A program made the position numbers and the translations under genes. Below are positions 26,131-33,924 of a stretch of 47,206 nt of DNA, one piece after another. The first letter of the stretch is position 1, and each line of letters opens with the position of its first letter. The notes beneath the pieces were generated by a model, which was not told where the DNA came from, searched no databases, and worked only from the letters and a program-made list of their open reading frames with translations. Location of the stretch: assembly GCA_964566765.1 (NCBI GenBank), contig CAZMJI010000001.1, positions 1 to 47,206 of the forward strand, written 5' to 3'. The stretch comes from Thioglobus_B sp964566765 (lineage in GTDB: Bacteria > Pseudomonadota > Gammaproteobacteria > PS1 > Pseudothioglobaceae).

Positions 26131-27523
26131 GCAAGTTTAGCACGCGCGCCTTAAAGGCTTTTTTCTTAATGCGGTCGTTGCGAATCTTTCTCAGCGCTGG
26201 CTTTACCCAACTGCTCTCAATCGCTACATAAGCATGATTGGCTAACACATCGATCTTACCAATACTATCACCTGGCACACCTTGGTGTCCGGTTAAGGCA
26301 CCAACAATATCACCCGGTCGCAATTTTTGCTTTTTGCCGCCGTCAATCTTAAGGGTGGTCTTCTCCGGACGCTTGATGTGTTTGTCTAGATAGACCTTGC
26401 CTGGTAGTGGCGTGTTAAACAAGTCTGCCACCTCGAACCCAAATGTGCCCAGTCGATACTTATCCTTAGGTGTGCATAGGTGGCAAGCCAAGCCTTTTTG
26501 CCCCGCCCTACCCGTGCGACCAATGCGGTGCGTATGCACCGCTTGTTCATGCGCTAAGTCAAAACTGATTACCAAACCTAGGTCATCAATATCTAAACCA
26601 CGTGCTGCCACATCGGTTGCCACCAACACATTGACACTGCCATTAACAAAGCGCACCAAGGCCTCTTCACGTTGCCACTGCTCAAGATCACCATGAATGG
26701 CCAGCGCATAAAATCCTTGCGCCTGTAGATAGTTGGCCACGGTTTTGGTCTGAATTTTGGTGTTACAAAACACCAGCACTGACGGCAGACGATGCTTGGC
26801 CAGCAGTACATGCAGCGCCTGTAGTTGAGATTGTGCATCTTCAACCAAATAAAACTGCTGTTTAATCTTGGGTTGATTTTGCAGTGCCTCAGCCTCTAGC
26901 ATGATTGGCGATTGCATCAGGCCTTCGGATAGCTGCTGAATTCCTTCAGGATAAGTGGCGCTAAAGAGTAGCGTTTGATGCGCTTTGGGCAAGTAAGCCG
27001 AAATCTTCTCAATCGCCTCCTCAAAACCCATATCTAGCATACGATCCGCCTCATCTAATACCCAGGTTTGCAAGTGATCAAGCTTGAGCGTGCGTTTGCG
27101 CAGATGTGCTTCTAGGCGCCCCGGGGTGCCCACCACCACATGCGCGCCATGTGCCAGTGAACCAATTTGTGGGCCGATAGGCATACCACCACAAAGGCTT
27201 AAGATTTTAGTATTGGGCAAGGTTTTGGCCAACTGCCTAAACACGCCAGCCACCTGATCTGCCAACTCTCGAGTGGGACAAATAACCAGAGCCTGTGGTC
27301 TGAAGTTTTTCAAATCCAGGGCTTGCAAGATGCCCAGGGCAAATGCCAGCGTTTTGCCCGAGCCGGTGCTGGCCTGAGCAATCACATCCTGGTGTTTAAG
27401 AATGCTGGGTAGGGATTGTTGCTGAATAGAGGTTGGCCGTTGATAGTTAAGGCGCGCAAGACTCTCTAACAGCGCCGATGATAACCCTATTTGCGCAAAC
27501 TGATTGGTTGCAGTATTAGTCAC
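26117..27523 (-). CDS. dbpA: ATP-dependent RNA helicase DbpA
   Basis: 468 residues, starting with GTG. Q motif RPTSIQQQSLP, motif I ASTGSGKT, Ia PTRELADQV, II DEAD, III SAT, V ATDVAARGLDIDD, VI HRIGRTGRAGQKG, then the C-terminal RNA-recognition domain (KLRPGDIVGALTG, VAIESSWVKPALRKI) that targets 23S rRNA hairpin 92 in DbpA. It acts in large-subunit assembly. TAAAAT on the minus strand (27530-27535) ends exactly 6 nt before the GTG and no Shine-Dalgarno sequence is present, so a leaderless mRNA is likely. Confidence 0.93.
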   Translation of the reverse strand: MTNTATNQFAQIGLSSALLESLARLNYQRPTSIQQQSLPSILKHQDVIAQASTGSGKTLAFALGILQALDLKNFRPQALVICPTRELADQVAGVFRQLAKTLPNTKILSLCGGMPIGPQIGSLAHGAHVVVGTPGRLEAHLRKRTLKLDHLQTWVLDEADRMLDMGFEEAIEKISAYLPKAHQTLLFSATYPEGIQQLSEGLMQSPIMLEAEALQNQPKIKQQFYLVEDAQSQLQALHVLLAKHRLPSVLVFCNTKIQTKTVANYLQAQGFYALAIHGDLEQWQREEALVRFVNGSVNVLVATDVAARGLDIDDLGLVISFDLAHEQAVHTHRIGRTGRAGQKGLACHLCTPKDKYRLGTFGFEVADLFNTPLPGKVYLDKHIKRPEKTTLKIDGGKKQKLRPGDIVGALTGHQGVPGDSIGKIDVLANHAYVAIESSWVKPALRKIRNDRIKKKAFKARVLNLPKAP

Positions 27524-27623
27524 CAGGCTATTTTACTACGCTGCTTTTGAGGCCGACGTAAAAAACCCAACTCATCCTGGATAAATAGCGATAATAAAAG
27601 CCAAACATTAACAACCTGTACCC
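27524..27623. promoter_or_regulatory. Divergent dbpA/apt promoter region
   Basis: 100-bp gap. Minus strand: TAAAAT at 27530-27535 for dbpA, abutting its start. Plus strand: GATAAT in GCGATAATAAAAG (about 27590-27595) for apt, leaving a leader of about 22-25 nt that lacks a Shine-Dalgarno sequence. Confidence 0.45.
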
Positions 27624-28136
27624 ATGAACTTAGAGCCTTACATTAAAGACATTGTTGATTTTCCAAAGCCCGGCATCGTGTTTAAAGACATCTCGCCGCT
27701 GCTCGCCGAGCCGAAAGCCTTTGCTCACGTGGTTGAGGACATTGCTAAGCGCCATGACCATGGGCAAATTGACAAGATTGTAGGGCTGGATGCCAGGGGC
27801 TTTATCTTTGGCGCTGCTGTGGCTTACAGGCTGGGTATCCCCTTTGTGATGGTACGCAAACCCGGCAAGCTGCCGGATCGTTGCGTCAGCATTGACTATC
27901 AGCTGGAATATGGTCAAAACACCTTTGAGATGCATGAAAATTCAATCACTAGCGCAGACAAGGTGCTGATCGTTGATGACCTATTAGCCACCGGTGGCTC
28001 GGTGAAGGCTGTGGCGCAACTGCTGGAGGATCTGGGTGCGCAAGTACTGGCACTAGAGTGTGTAATTGAGCTTGCATTCCTAGGTGCAAGAGCGCAAATG
28101 AACTTCCCAATTAAAGCGCAAATCACCTATGACTAA
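27624..28136 (+). CDS. apt: Adenine phosphoribosyltransferase
   Basis: 170 residues. The PRPP-binding motif VLIVDDLLATGGS is at 114-126; FPKPGIVFKDISPLL and GLDARGFIFGAAVA are typical of Apt. It converts adenine and PRPP to AMP. It overlaps by 8 bases the nucleosidase gene whose reaction releases adenine, so the pair recycles adenine from methylthioadenosine and S-adenosylhomocysteine. Confidence 0.97.
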   Translation: MNLEPYIKDIVDFPKPGIVFKDISPLLAEPKAFAHVVEDIAKRHDHGQIDKIVGLDARGFIFGAAVAYRLGIPFVMVRKPGKLPDRCVSIDYQLEYGQNTFEMHENSITSADKVLIVDDLLATGGSVKAVAQLLEDLGAQVLALECVIELAFLGARAQMNFPIKAQITYD

Positions 28137-28728
28137 AACTGGCATTGTTTGCGCCATGCATGAAGAGGTGCAAAAGATTGTGGCAGCCTTAGGTCTGACA
28201 CCCGATAATTCCGTTCTAGGCTACAACACCTTTACCAATCAAAACGTCATTCTAATCGAATCTAGCATTGGCAAAGTGGCCAGTGCCATTGCCACGGCAG
28301 CACTGATCGAAGAGCACCAAGTTGGGCGCATTATCAATATTGGCCTGGCTGGTGCACTCAGTCCGATTGAGGCGGGTCAAGCCTTTTTTATTAGCTCGGT
28401 CACCCAGCATGATGCTTATATTCCCTTTGAAGCCTATCAGCAAGATATGTACCAACGCCTTGACTGCAGTTATCCTGAGAATGAGGCAACCGCCACCCTT
28501 ACCACCGGCGATCAATTTATCACCGACACTTTAGCCATTGAAGATCAAGCTGATATGGTGGATATGGAAGGCTTTGCGGTGGCTTATACCGCCAAGCGCT
28601 ATCAAGTGCCAACAACCCTGATTAAGGGCATCTCCGATGATGCCAATAGCCATAGCGAAAAAGAGCTGTTTGACAACCTTAACCTGGCCATGGACAGGAC
28701 CATTGAGCTGTTAAAAAAGGTGGTTTAG
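28129..28728 (+). CDS. mtnN: 5'-methylthioadenosine/S-adenosylhomocysteine nucleosidase
   Basis: 199 residues, about 30 shorter than the E. coli enzyme. Key parts are kept: GIVCAMHEEV with E12/E13, INIGLAGAL, TTGDQFI, VDMEGFAVA with the ribose-binding E147, and KGISDDANSH with catalytic D170. It cleaves the glycosidic bond of MTA and SAH to free adenine. Most of the shortening falls in the middle of the protein rather than at an end, and the frame is intact, so it is read as functional. Overlap with apt shows co-translation. Confidence 0.9.
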   Translation: MTKTGIVCAMHEEVQKIVAALGLTPDNSVLGYNTFTNQNVILIESSIGKVASAIATAALIEEHQVGRIINIGLAGALSPIEAGQAFFISSVTQHDAYIPFEAYQQDMYQRLDCSYPENEATATLTTGDQFITDTLAIEDQADMVDMEGFAVAYTAKRYQVPTTLIKGISDDANSHSEKELFDNLNLAMDRTIELLKKVV

Positions 28729-28761
28729 ACAAAAAATATCACCAAGTCACCTTCAACAGGC

Positions 28762-28767
28762 GATAAT
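28762..28767 (+). promoter_or_regulatory. -10 box of the 6S RNA gene
   Basis: GATAAT in AGGCGATAATAGAGACTG, about 7 nt before the likely 5' end of the 6S RNA and 33 bp after mtnN. No clear -35 at 17 bp. Confidence 0.55.
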
Positions 28768-28770
28768 AGA

Positions 28771-28950
28771 GACTGTCTGTTGTGTGCGTGATTGGTTATA
28801 TCCCCTGAGCCGATAAATAAATACACTAGGAGATGAGATAGCCTACTATTGAGCAAGCCCACCTTGAAGTGGGAAGCCTGCGGTAAGCTTCGAACTTCCG
28901 CCTTGAACCTTATGGTTCAGGTTTCTTATCAACACGGCACAACGGATGTT
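28771..28950 (+). ncRNA. ssrS: 6S RNA
   Basis: About 180 nt. CCCCTGAGCCGATA (28802-28815) is identical to the conserved 5' bubble strand of E. coli 6S RNA, and CCTTGAACCTTATGGTTCAGG-type hairpin (near 28901-28921) and AGCCTGCGG match the 3' part. The ends pair: CTGTTGTGTGCGTG near 28777-28790 with CACGGCACAACGG near 28933-28945. The fau gene follows immediately, the conserved neighbour. 6S RNA binds sigma-70 RNA polymerase as a promoter mimic in stationary phase. Exact ends are estimated from the fold. Confidence 0.93.
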
Positions 28951-28967
28951 TATCAGCAGTTTTTATC

Positions 28968-29519
28968 ATGCATGCATTAAGACAAGCCCTACGACAAAAA
29001 CGACGCGCCATTGGTGCGATTGAGCGTCAAACTTTTGCCCGGAAACTACAACAACAGGTGCAAAGACGTCTGAGGATCTCGCGTGGGCAAACGGTGGCAT
29101 TATTTTTGCCTAATGATGGTGAAATCGACCCTATCTATATCAGTAACGTCTTAAAAAAACAGGGTATTAGCATCTATTTACCGAAATTGTCTGGAAAAAG
29201 TCTAATTTTTGCAAAAATTGGAAAACATGTTTCTCGCAATCGTTTTGGCATCCCTGAACCGATTAACACGCCGATTAAACACGCTCATCAACTGAGTCTG
29301 ATTTTCACGCCCTTGGTGGGATTTGACCAAAGCAGAAACCGCATTGGCATGGGTGGTGGATTTTATGATCGCACGCTAAGCTTTAAACATCGACAACGGT
29401 CTTTTCGACACCCAAAACTCTATGGTTTGGCGTTTGACTGTCAGGAGGTGGCAGCACTAGAGCGTCAAAGCTGGGATGTACCACTGGACGGTGTGATTAC
29501 ACCGTCTCGGTATTTTTAA
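28968..29519 (+). CDS. fau: 5-formyltetrahydrofolate cyclo-ligase
   Basis: 183 residues. Motifs: the basic N-terminus LRQALRQKRRAI, VALFLPNDGEIDP, and IGMGGGFYDRTLS, the nucleotide-binding signature, with PLVGFDQSRNRIGMG before it. It converts 5-formyl-THF to 5,10-methenyl-THF. It begins within about 20 nt of the 6S RNA 3' end, so both are probably made from one transcript, as in E. coli (ygfA). Its end overlaps ubiH by 4 bp on the other strand. Confidence 0.93.
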   Translation: MHALRQALRQKRRAIGAIERQTFARKLQQQVQRRLRISRGQTVALFLPNDGEIDPIYISNVLKKQGISIYLPKLSGKSLIFAKIGKHVSRNRFGIPEPINTPIKHAHQLSLIFTPLVGFDQSRNRIGMGGGFYDRTLSFKHRQRSFRHPKLYGLAFDCQEVAALERQSWDVPLDGVITPSRYF

Positions 29520-30664
29520 AACTTGCCCAAGGCGTGTTTTTGAAAGAAACTTTTCAACAGCGGTGTGTGATTTACCAGATTCATCCCCAAGCCACGCAAG
29601 ATACGCATTGGCTCTGAATTTTCCTTATAGATCCAATTAAGGCCTGTCATGGTCTTAGCCATCAACTCATTATCCAGGCGTCTGGCTCTGGCGTATTTTC
29701 TAAGTAGCAAATAATCAGAAAAATTGTGGATATTTGCTTTTAATTGTTCCGATAATTCTAAAACATCGCCAAAACCTAGATTAATGCCCTGGCCTGCTAA
29801 CGGGTGAATATTATGCGCCGCATCACCAATCAGTGCTAAATTTTCCTGTACGTAATCCTTGGAGCTGCGTTCAATCAGTGGAAAGGCCTGAATCTCACTT
29901 AGCACCTGAAAACGCCCAAAACGATACTCCACACCTTGGGCCAGATGCTCGCCAAATTCATCGGCTGAGAGTGTCATCAGCTCATCGGCCAACGGATTTT
30001 CAGCTGACCAAACAATTGAGGCGATGTTGTCTTCTAATGGCAATAACGCAATAATACTGTCTGCTAAAAAACGTTGCCAAGTGGTGTGTTCTAATGGTTT
30101 ATCGGTACGAATATTACAGACAATGGCTTTTTGCCCATAGTCATGCTCACTATGTTCAATACCCGCCAGGCTTCTGACTCGAGAACGGGCGCCATCGGCA
30201 CCAATCAGTAATTTGCAGTCGATGCACTCTTGATTGTCCAGTTGAATTTGATAGCCAGAGCCAGTGTGTGTCATGGTGTTTAGCGCAGCTGAGAGGAACA
30301 CCACCGAGGTTTCTTGCAAGGCTTCAAACAAGGCGCGTTGAATCGCATCATTTTCAATAATATGGCCCAGGTGATCTCGCTGCTCATCAATCTCAAAATC
30401 CAAATTGCCATGTGAGTTTTGATCCCAAACTCGCGTTGCACTAAAGGCTTGTTTGCGCGCAATTCGCCCCCAGGCGCCAATCGACTTCAATAAGGCTTCA
30501 GATTTAGGCGTAATGGCACTAACACGTGTGTGGTAGTCTGTATCCAACTCAGGATTGGGATTATGTGGCTCAATCACAGCAATACTCAAACCACTATTGG
30601 CCAACGATAAGGCCAAGGCCTGACCTGCCATCGCACCACCTGCAATCACCACATCAAAGTTCAT
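29516..30664 (-). CDS. UbiH/UbiF-family FAD-dependent ubiquinone hydroxylase
   Basis: 382 residues. N-terminal FAD motif VVIAGGAMAGQALAL (the usual third residue Gly of GGGMVG is Ala here), the middle DG motif LIGADGARSRVR and the second FAD motif LALIGDAAHNIHPLAGQGINLGF. It belongs to the UbiH/UbiF/VisC group that hydroxylates ubiquinone precursors on the inner membrane; which ring position is not decidable here. It starts on the base that ends pmbA and is last in a corC-safE-like-pmbA-ubiH run. Confidence 0.88.
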   Translation of the reverse strand: MNFDVVIAGGAMAGQALALSLANSGLSIAVIEPHNPNPELDTDYHTRVSAITPKSEALLKSIGAWGRIARKQAFSATRVWDQNSHGNLDFEIDEQRDHLGHIIENDAIQRALFEALQETSVVFLSAALNTMTHTGSGYQIQLDNQECIDCKLLIGADGARSRVRSLAGIEHSEHDYGQKAIVCNIRTDKPLEHTTWQRFLADSIIALLPLEDNIASIVWSAENPLADELMTLSADEFGEHLAQGVEYRFGRFQVLSEIQAFPLIERSSKDYVQENLALIGDAAHNIHPLAGQGINLGFGDVLELSEQLKANIHNFSDYLLLRKYARARRLDNELMAKTMTGLNWIYKENSEPMRILRGLGMNLVNHTPLLKSFFQKHALGKF

Positions 30665-31989
30665 TAACTTTCTCCTGCTAGCGTCATCTCATCAATCATA
30701 ACAGACCCGCTTTTAATATTGAGACGATTATCCACATCATTGGCGATGCCCGAAATACCCAACAACATGTCTTGTAAATTACTGGCAATGGTCAGCCCTG
30801 ACACTGGGTATTGAATTTGCCCATCTTCCACCCAGAAGCCCAGCGCGCCTCGCGAATAATTGCCAGTGGTAGCATTAACCCCATGGCCCATCAGCTCGGT
30901 GGCAATAAAGCCACGATCCATCTGTCTGACCAGTGCTTCAAAATCCAAATCAAATCCGTGCTCAATCAGCACATTATTCACCCCGCCGGCATTGGCTGTG
31001 GTTGCCAAGCCTAATTGATTGGCTGAATACTGACCCATCACATAACTCTTGACTCGGCCGTCTTCAACAAACGATTGATGGCGCTTAAGCACACCATCTC
31101 GGTCAAAGGCTTTGGCACCAATGGTTTTCTTGCGTAGCGGATCCTCGGTAATGCTGATCCCAGCCGGTAGCACTTGGGCACCCAAACTGTCTAATAAAAA
31201 GGTGGTTTGTTTAAACTGTCTGGCACCGCCTAAGGCACCAATAAGCTCGGCAATTAGGCCGCTGGCCAACCTTGGGGTAAAAATGACTGGGCACTTTCTG
31301 GCACTCAGCGTTTGTGCGCCCAGTTTGTCACTGGCGCGTTTGGCTGCACGCTGACCAACCACCTCGGGCGCTTCCAAGTCTTGGCTGTCCAGTGCACTGG
31401 TAAACTCATAGGCAGTTTGCATCTCCTGATCGCGTTGAGCAATCACGCTGCAATTGATGGAATGCTTAGCGCCCTTCTGACTGGCAATCAAGTCATTCGA
31501 GTTGGCATACAAGGATTCACCTTGAAAACTAGACACTTCAGCGCCTTCGGAGTTATCAATATGTGGCTGATCCAGCGCTGCTTGCTCACAGGCTGTGGCC
31601 AGCTCAATGCTATGATTTGAATCCAACTCCCAAGGGTGGTACAGATCTAAATCGGGCACCTTGAACGCCATCAGTTCCTTGGGCGCCAAACCGTTATAAG
31701 GATCGGGCTGTGTGTACTGAGCAATACGGCGTGCCGATTCAATGGTGTTGGCCAAACCTTGTGGCGATAGGTCAACACTAGAAGCATGGCCTTTTTTATG
31801 ACCCATGTATAAATTCACGTCAAAGCTCACATCCAGGTGATATTCCAAGGTTTCCACCTTGCCCAAACGCACGGCAGTTGACACCCCGGAGCTCTCACCC
31901 AATACAATCTCATAATCGCTCACCTCGGGGATGGAGCGGATCAACTCAATGGCGTGTTCGACGGTACTATTAAGATCAACTTGGCTCAT
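30664..31989 (-). CDS. pmbA: TldD/PmbA (TldE) family metalloprotease subunit
   Basis: 441 residues. It matches the TldE/PmbA subunit, which lacks the HExxxH zinc site of TldD: start with ELIRSIPEVSDYEIVLGESS, middle FTPRLASGLIAELIGALGGA, GVLKRHQSFVEDGRVKSYVMG, end GALGFWVEDGQIQYPVSGLTIASNL. TldD and TldE together form a protease that matures small peptides (microcin B17) and affects toxin/antitoxin turnover. tldD is not in the window. Overlaps the upstream membrane-protein gene by 4 bases. Confidence 0.93.
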   Translation of the reverse strand: MSQVDLNSTVEHAIELIRSIPEVSDYEIVLGESSGVSTAVRLGKVETLEYHLDVSFDVNLYMGHKKGHASSVDLSPQGLANTIESARRIAQYTQPDPYNGLAPKELMAFKVPDLDLYHPWELDSNHSIELATACEQAALDQPHIDNSEGAEVSSFQGESLYANSNDLIASQKGAKHSINCSVIAQRDQEMQTAYEFTSALDSQDLEAPEVVGQRAAKRASDKLGAQTLSARKCPVIFTPRLASGLIAELIGALGGARQFKQTTFLLDSLGAQVLPAGISITEDPLRKKTIGAKAFDRDGVLKRHQSFVEDGRVKSYVMGQYSANQLGLATTANAGGVNNVLIEHGFDLDFEALVRQMDRGFIATELMGHGVNATTGNYSRGALGFWVEDGQIQYPVSGLTIASNLQDMLLGISGIANDVDNRLNIKSGSVMIDEMTLAGES

Positions 31990-32741
31990 ACTAAATTATC
32001 GTAATCCGAATGATAAATGGGTTGCTGTAGGTAGGTCTCATCCAAACTTGTAGCGCTTAAAATCAGTGCCTTGGTTGGCATCCAAGCCGCATTTAGACCC
32101 AATAGAATGATCACCGCGCCTGAAAACTTTCTCACCCAAGGCCGCTTAACAAACTGTGAAAGCTTCTCTGCCATGCTGGCCATCAGCAGTAGTGCGGGCA
32201 AAGTGCCTAGGCCAAAGGCCAGCATAATCAGTGCGCCTTCAGCAGCACTGCCTGAGAGCATGGCAAAACTGAGCGCGCCATACACCAAACCGCAAGGGAT
32301 GCCGCCCCATAATAGACCCACCAAGAAAGCACGCTGCATGCTGCTAACCGGCATAAAACGCATGCTCAGTGGCTGCAGATAGCGCCACAGCTTAGCACCT
32401 AAACGCTCTAGTACTTGAATAGCACCTGACCAAGCGCCAATATACAGGCCAACAAAAATCATTAAAATTCCGGAAAATAGACGTAATATGTTGTCAAAAG
32501 TGCTCATTTGTAGCGTATGTGCTAACAACGTTCCTAATAGCCCGAACAGGGCGCCCATCAGCACATAGCTGAGAATTCGACCCAAGTTATAGCCCAGGTG
32601 AAGTTTGGCGCTTTGCACGGCATTGGTTTTTGCGCCCGGGGCAATATTGGCACTTAGTAGGCCGACCACGCCACCACACATGCCCAAGCAATGTGCGCCG
32701 CCTAACAAACCCATGAGCATGACCGAGACTATGATATCCAT
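31986..32741 (-). CDS. SafE/UreH-like transmembrane protein
   Basis: 251 residues with about six membrane helices. The start GLLGGAHCLGMCGGVVG is the conserved Cys-bearing helix of the family often annotated as sulfite exporter TauE/SafE (UreH_2), and LLWGGIPCGLVYGAL in the second half is its repeat with another cysteine. In other bacteria relatives stand beside cbb3 oxidase assembly genes and are thought to handle metal ions, probably copper; no such genes are adjacent here. GGAG precedes the ATG; it overlaps pmbA by 4 bases. Confidence 0.85.
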   Translation of the reverse strand: MDIIVSVMLMGLLGGAHCLGMCGGVVGLLSANIAPGAKTNAVQSAKLHLGYNLGRILSYVLMGALFGLLGTLLAHTLQMSTFDNILRLFSGILMIFVGLYIGAWSGAIQVLERLGAKLWRYLQPLSMRFMPVSSMQRAFLVGLLWGGIPCGLVYGALSFAMLSGSAAEGALIMLAFGLGTLPALLLMASMAEKLSQFVKRPWVRKFSGAVIILLGLNAAWMPTKALILSATSLDETYLQQPIYHSDYDNLV

Positions 32742-32754
32742 CTCGCTCTCCGAA

Positions 32755-33585
32755 TTACTGGGTGCGTTCTACTTCCAGCAGATGTACACGTCTTGAATCT
32801 GCCTTAAGCACCTTAAAATTAAACCCTTGCAAAGAAATTTCATCCATCTGCTCAGGCAGATAAGTGAAGCCTTGAATCACAAAGCCAGCGACTGTATCGA
32901 CGTCGCCCGCTTGAATTTTCACCATAAAGAATTCTTCGAATTCTTCCAATGGTGTGTTGCCTTTGAGTAGATATCGACCCTCACCAAAATCAATGATGTT
33001 GTCCTCTTCTAAATCATGTTCGTCTTCAATCTCGCCCACAATTTGCTCTAACACATCCTCTAGCGTGACCAGACCAGCAATCTCACCATACTCATCCATG
33101 ACCACAGCCATGTGTGATTTCTTGGTTTGGAATTCCCTTAGTAGCGCACCCAAGGTTTTGCTCTCAGGCACCAGGATGGATTCTCTTAAATACTCTTTGT
33201 AGTTAAAGTCATCTTTTCGATCTTTGGCCAGATAGCTGAGCAAATCCTTGGCCAATAAAATCCCTTGAACCTTATCTTTGTCGGTATTGAGCACAGGAAA
33301 ACGTGAATGCGACGAGTTAATCATCACCTCCAACAACTCTTGCTTGGAGGCATTGGGATCCAACATCACCATTTTCGACTTCGGCACCATCACATCGCGC
33401 ACCTCTAGGTTTTCCAGCTGCATGGTACCTTCAATGATCAAGCGCGAATGTGAGTCAATAATATGACTCTCTTCAGCCTCTCGCAAGGCTTGCATCAGTT
33501 CTTCTTTAGATTCTAAAGGTTGGTGAAAAAGGCTTTTGGTGAGTTGCGCAAGCGACGAAGCGCTTCGCGGTGGTTTGTCTTTCAT
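32755..33585 (-). CDS. corC: CorC/YbeX-type CBS-domain protein
   Basis: 276 residues. Two CBS domains (about 65-190: VRDVMVPKSKMVMLDPN; MAVVMDEYGEIAGLVTLEDVLEQIVGEIEDE) and a C-terminal CorC_HlyC domain. No membrane segment. The family is linked to Mg/Co efflux and, as YbeX, to ribosome metabolism. The usual companions ybeY, ybeZ and lnt are not here. GATAAT on the minus strand (33594-33599) ends 8 nt before the ATG with no Shine-Dalgarno sequence, so the mRNA may start at or next to the start codon. Confidence 0.9.
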   Translation of the reverse strand: MKDKPPRSASSLAQLTKSLFHQPLESKEELMQALREAEESHIIDSHSRLIIEGTMQLENLEVRDVMVPKSKMVMLDPNASKQELLEVMINSSHSRFPVLNTDKDKVQGILLAKDLLSYLAKDRKDDFNYKEYLRESILVPESKTLGALLREFQTKKSHMAVVMDEYGEIAGLVTLEDVLEQIVGEIEDEHDLEEDNIIDFGEGRYLLKGNTPLEEFEEFFMVKIQAGDVDTVAGFVIQGFTYLPEQMDEISLQGFNFKVLKADSRRVHLLEVERTQ

Positions 33586-33627
33586 AAAAACGTATTATCT
33601 GTCCTCAGCATGTATTGTACCCGATCC

Positions 33628-33924
33628 TTAGGCTTTTTTACCACTACGCATGGCCTTGCCTTCGGCAGCGCGTTGCTTTCTCACTTGTTTAGGATCGGCA
33701 ATCAGTGGTCGATAGATCTCCACGCGGTCTTTGTCTCTGAGCACGGTATCCAATTTGGCAAACTTACCAAAAATACCCACGCGATCCTTAGACAGGTCAA
33801 TTTGCGGATACTCATTGACAATGCCAGAGACCTCAATCGCCTGCTCTAGGGTGATGCCCTCATCAACCTCCAGGCTTAACAAGGTTTGTTTGTTTTCCAG
33901 TGCGTAAGCCACTTCAATTTGCAT
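33628..33924 (-). CDS. rnfH: RnfH family ubiquitin-fold protein
   Basis: 98 residues from the ATG at 33924 (a longer TTG frame inside hisA is unlikely). The beta-grasp pattern MQIEVAYALENKQTLLSLEV, VGIFGKFAKLDTVLRDKDRVEIYRPLIADP (the last part DRVEIYRPLIADPK is the UPF0125 hallmark) is clear. Function is unknown; in many bacteria it is encoded beside ratA and smpB. It overlaps the end of hisA by 11 bases, so it is co-transcribed with hisA here. Confidence 0.88.
   Translation of the reverse strand: MQIEVAYALENKQTLLSLEVDEGITLEQAIEVSGIVNEYPQIDLSKDRVGIFGKFAKLDTVLRDKDRVEIYRPLIADPKQVRKQRAAEGKAMRSGKKA

Noticed and set aside
28801..28950. Possible riboswitch before fau
   Set aside because: The conserved CCCCTGAGCCGATA and 3' motifs identify it as 6S RNA; no THF or other riboswitch pattern was seen.
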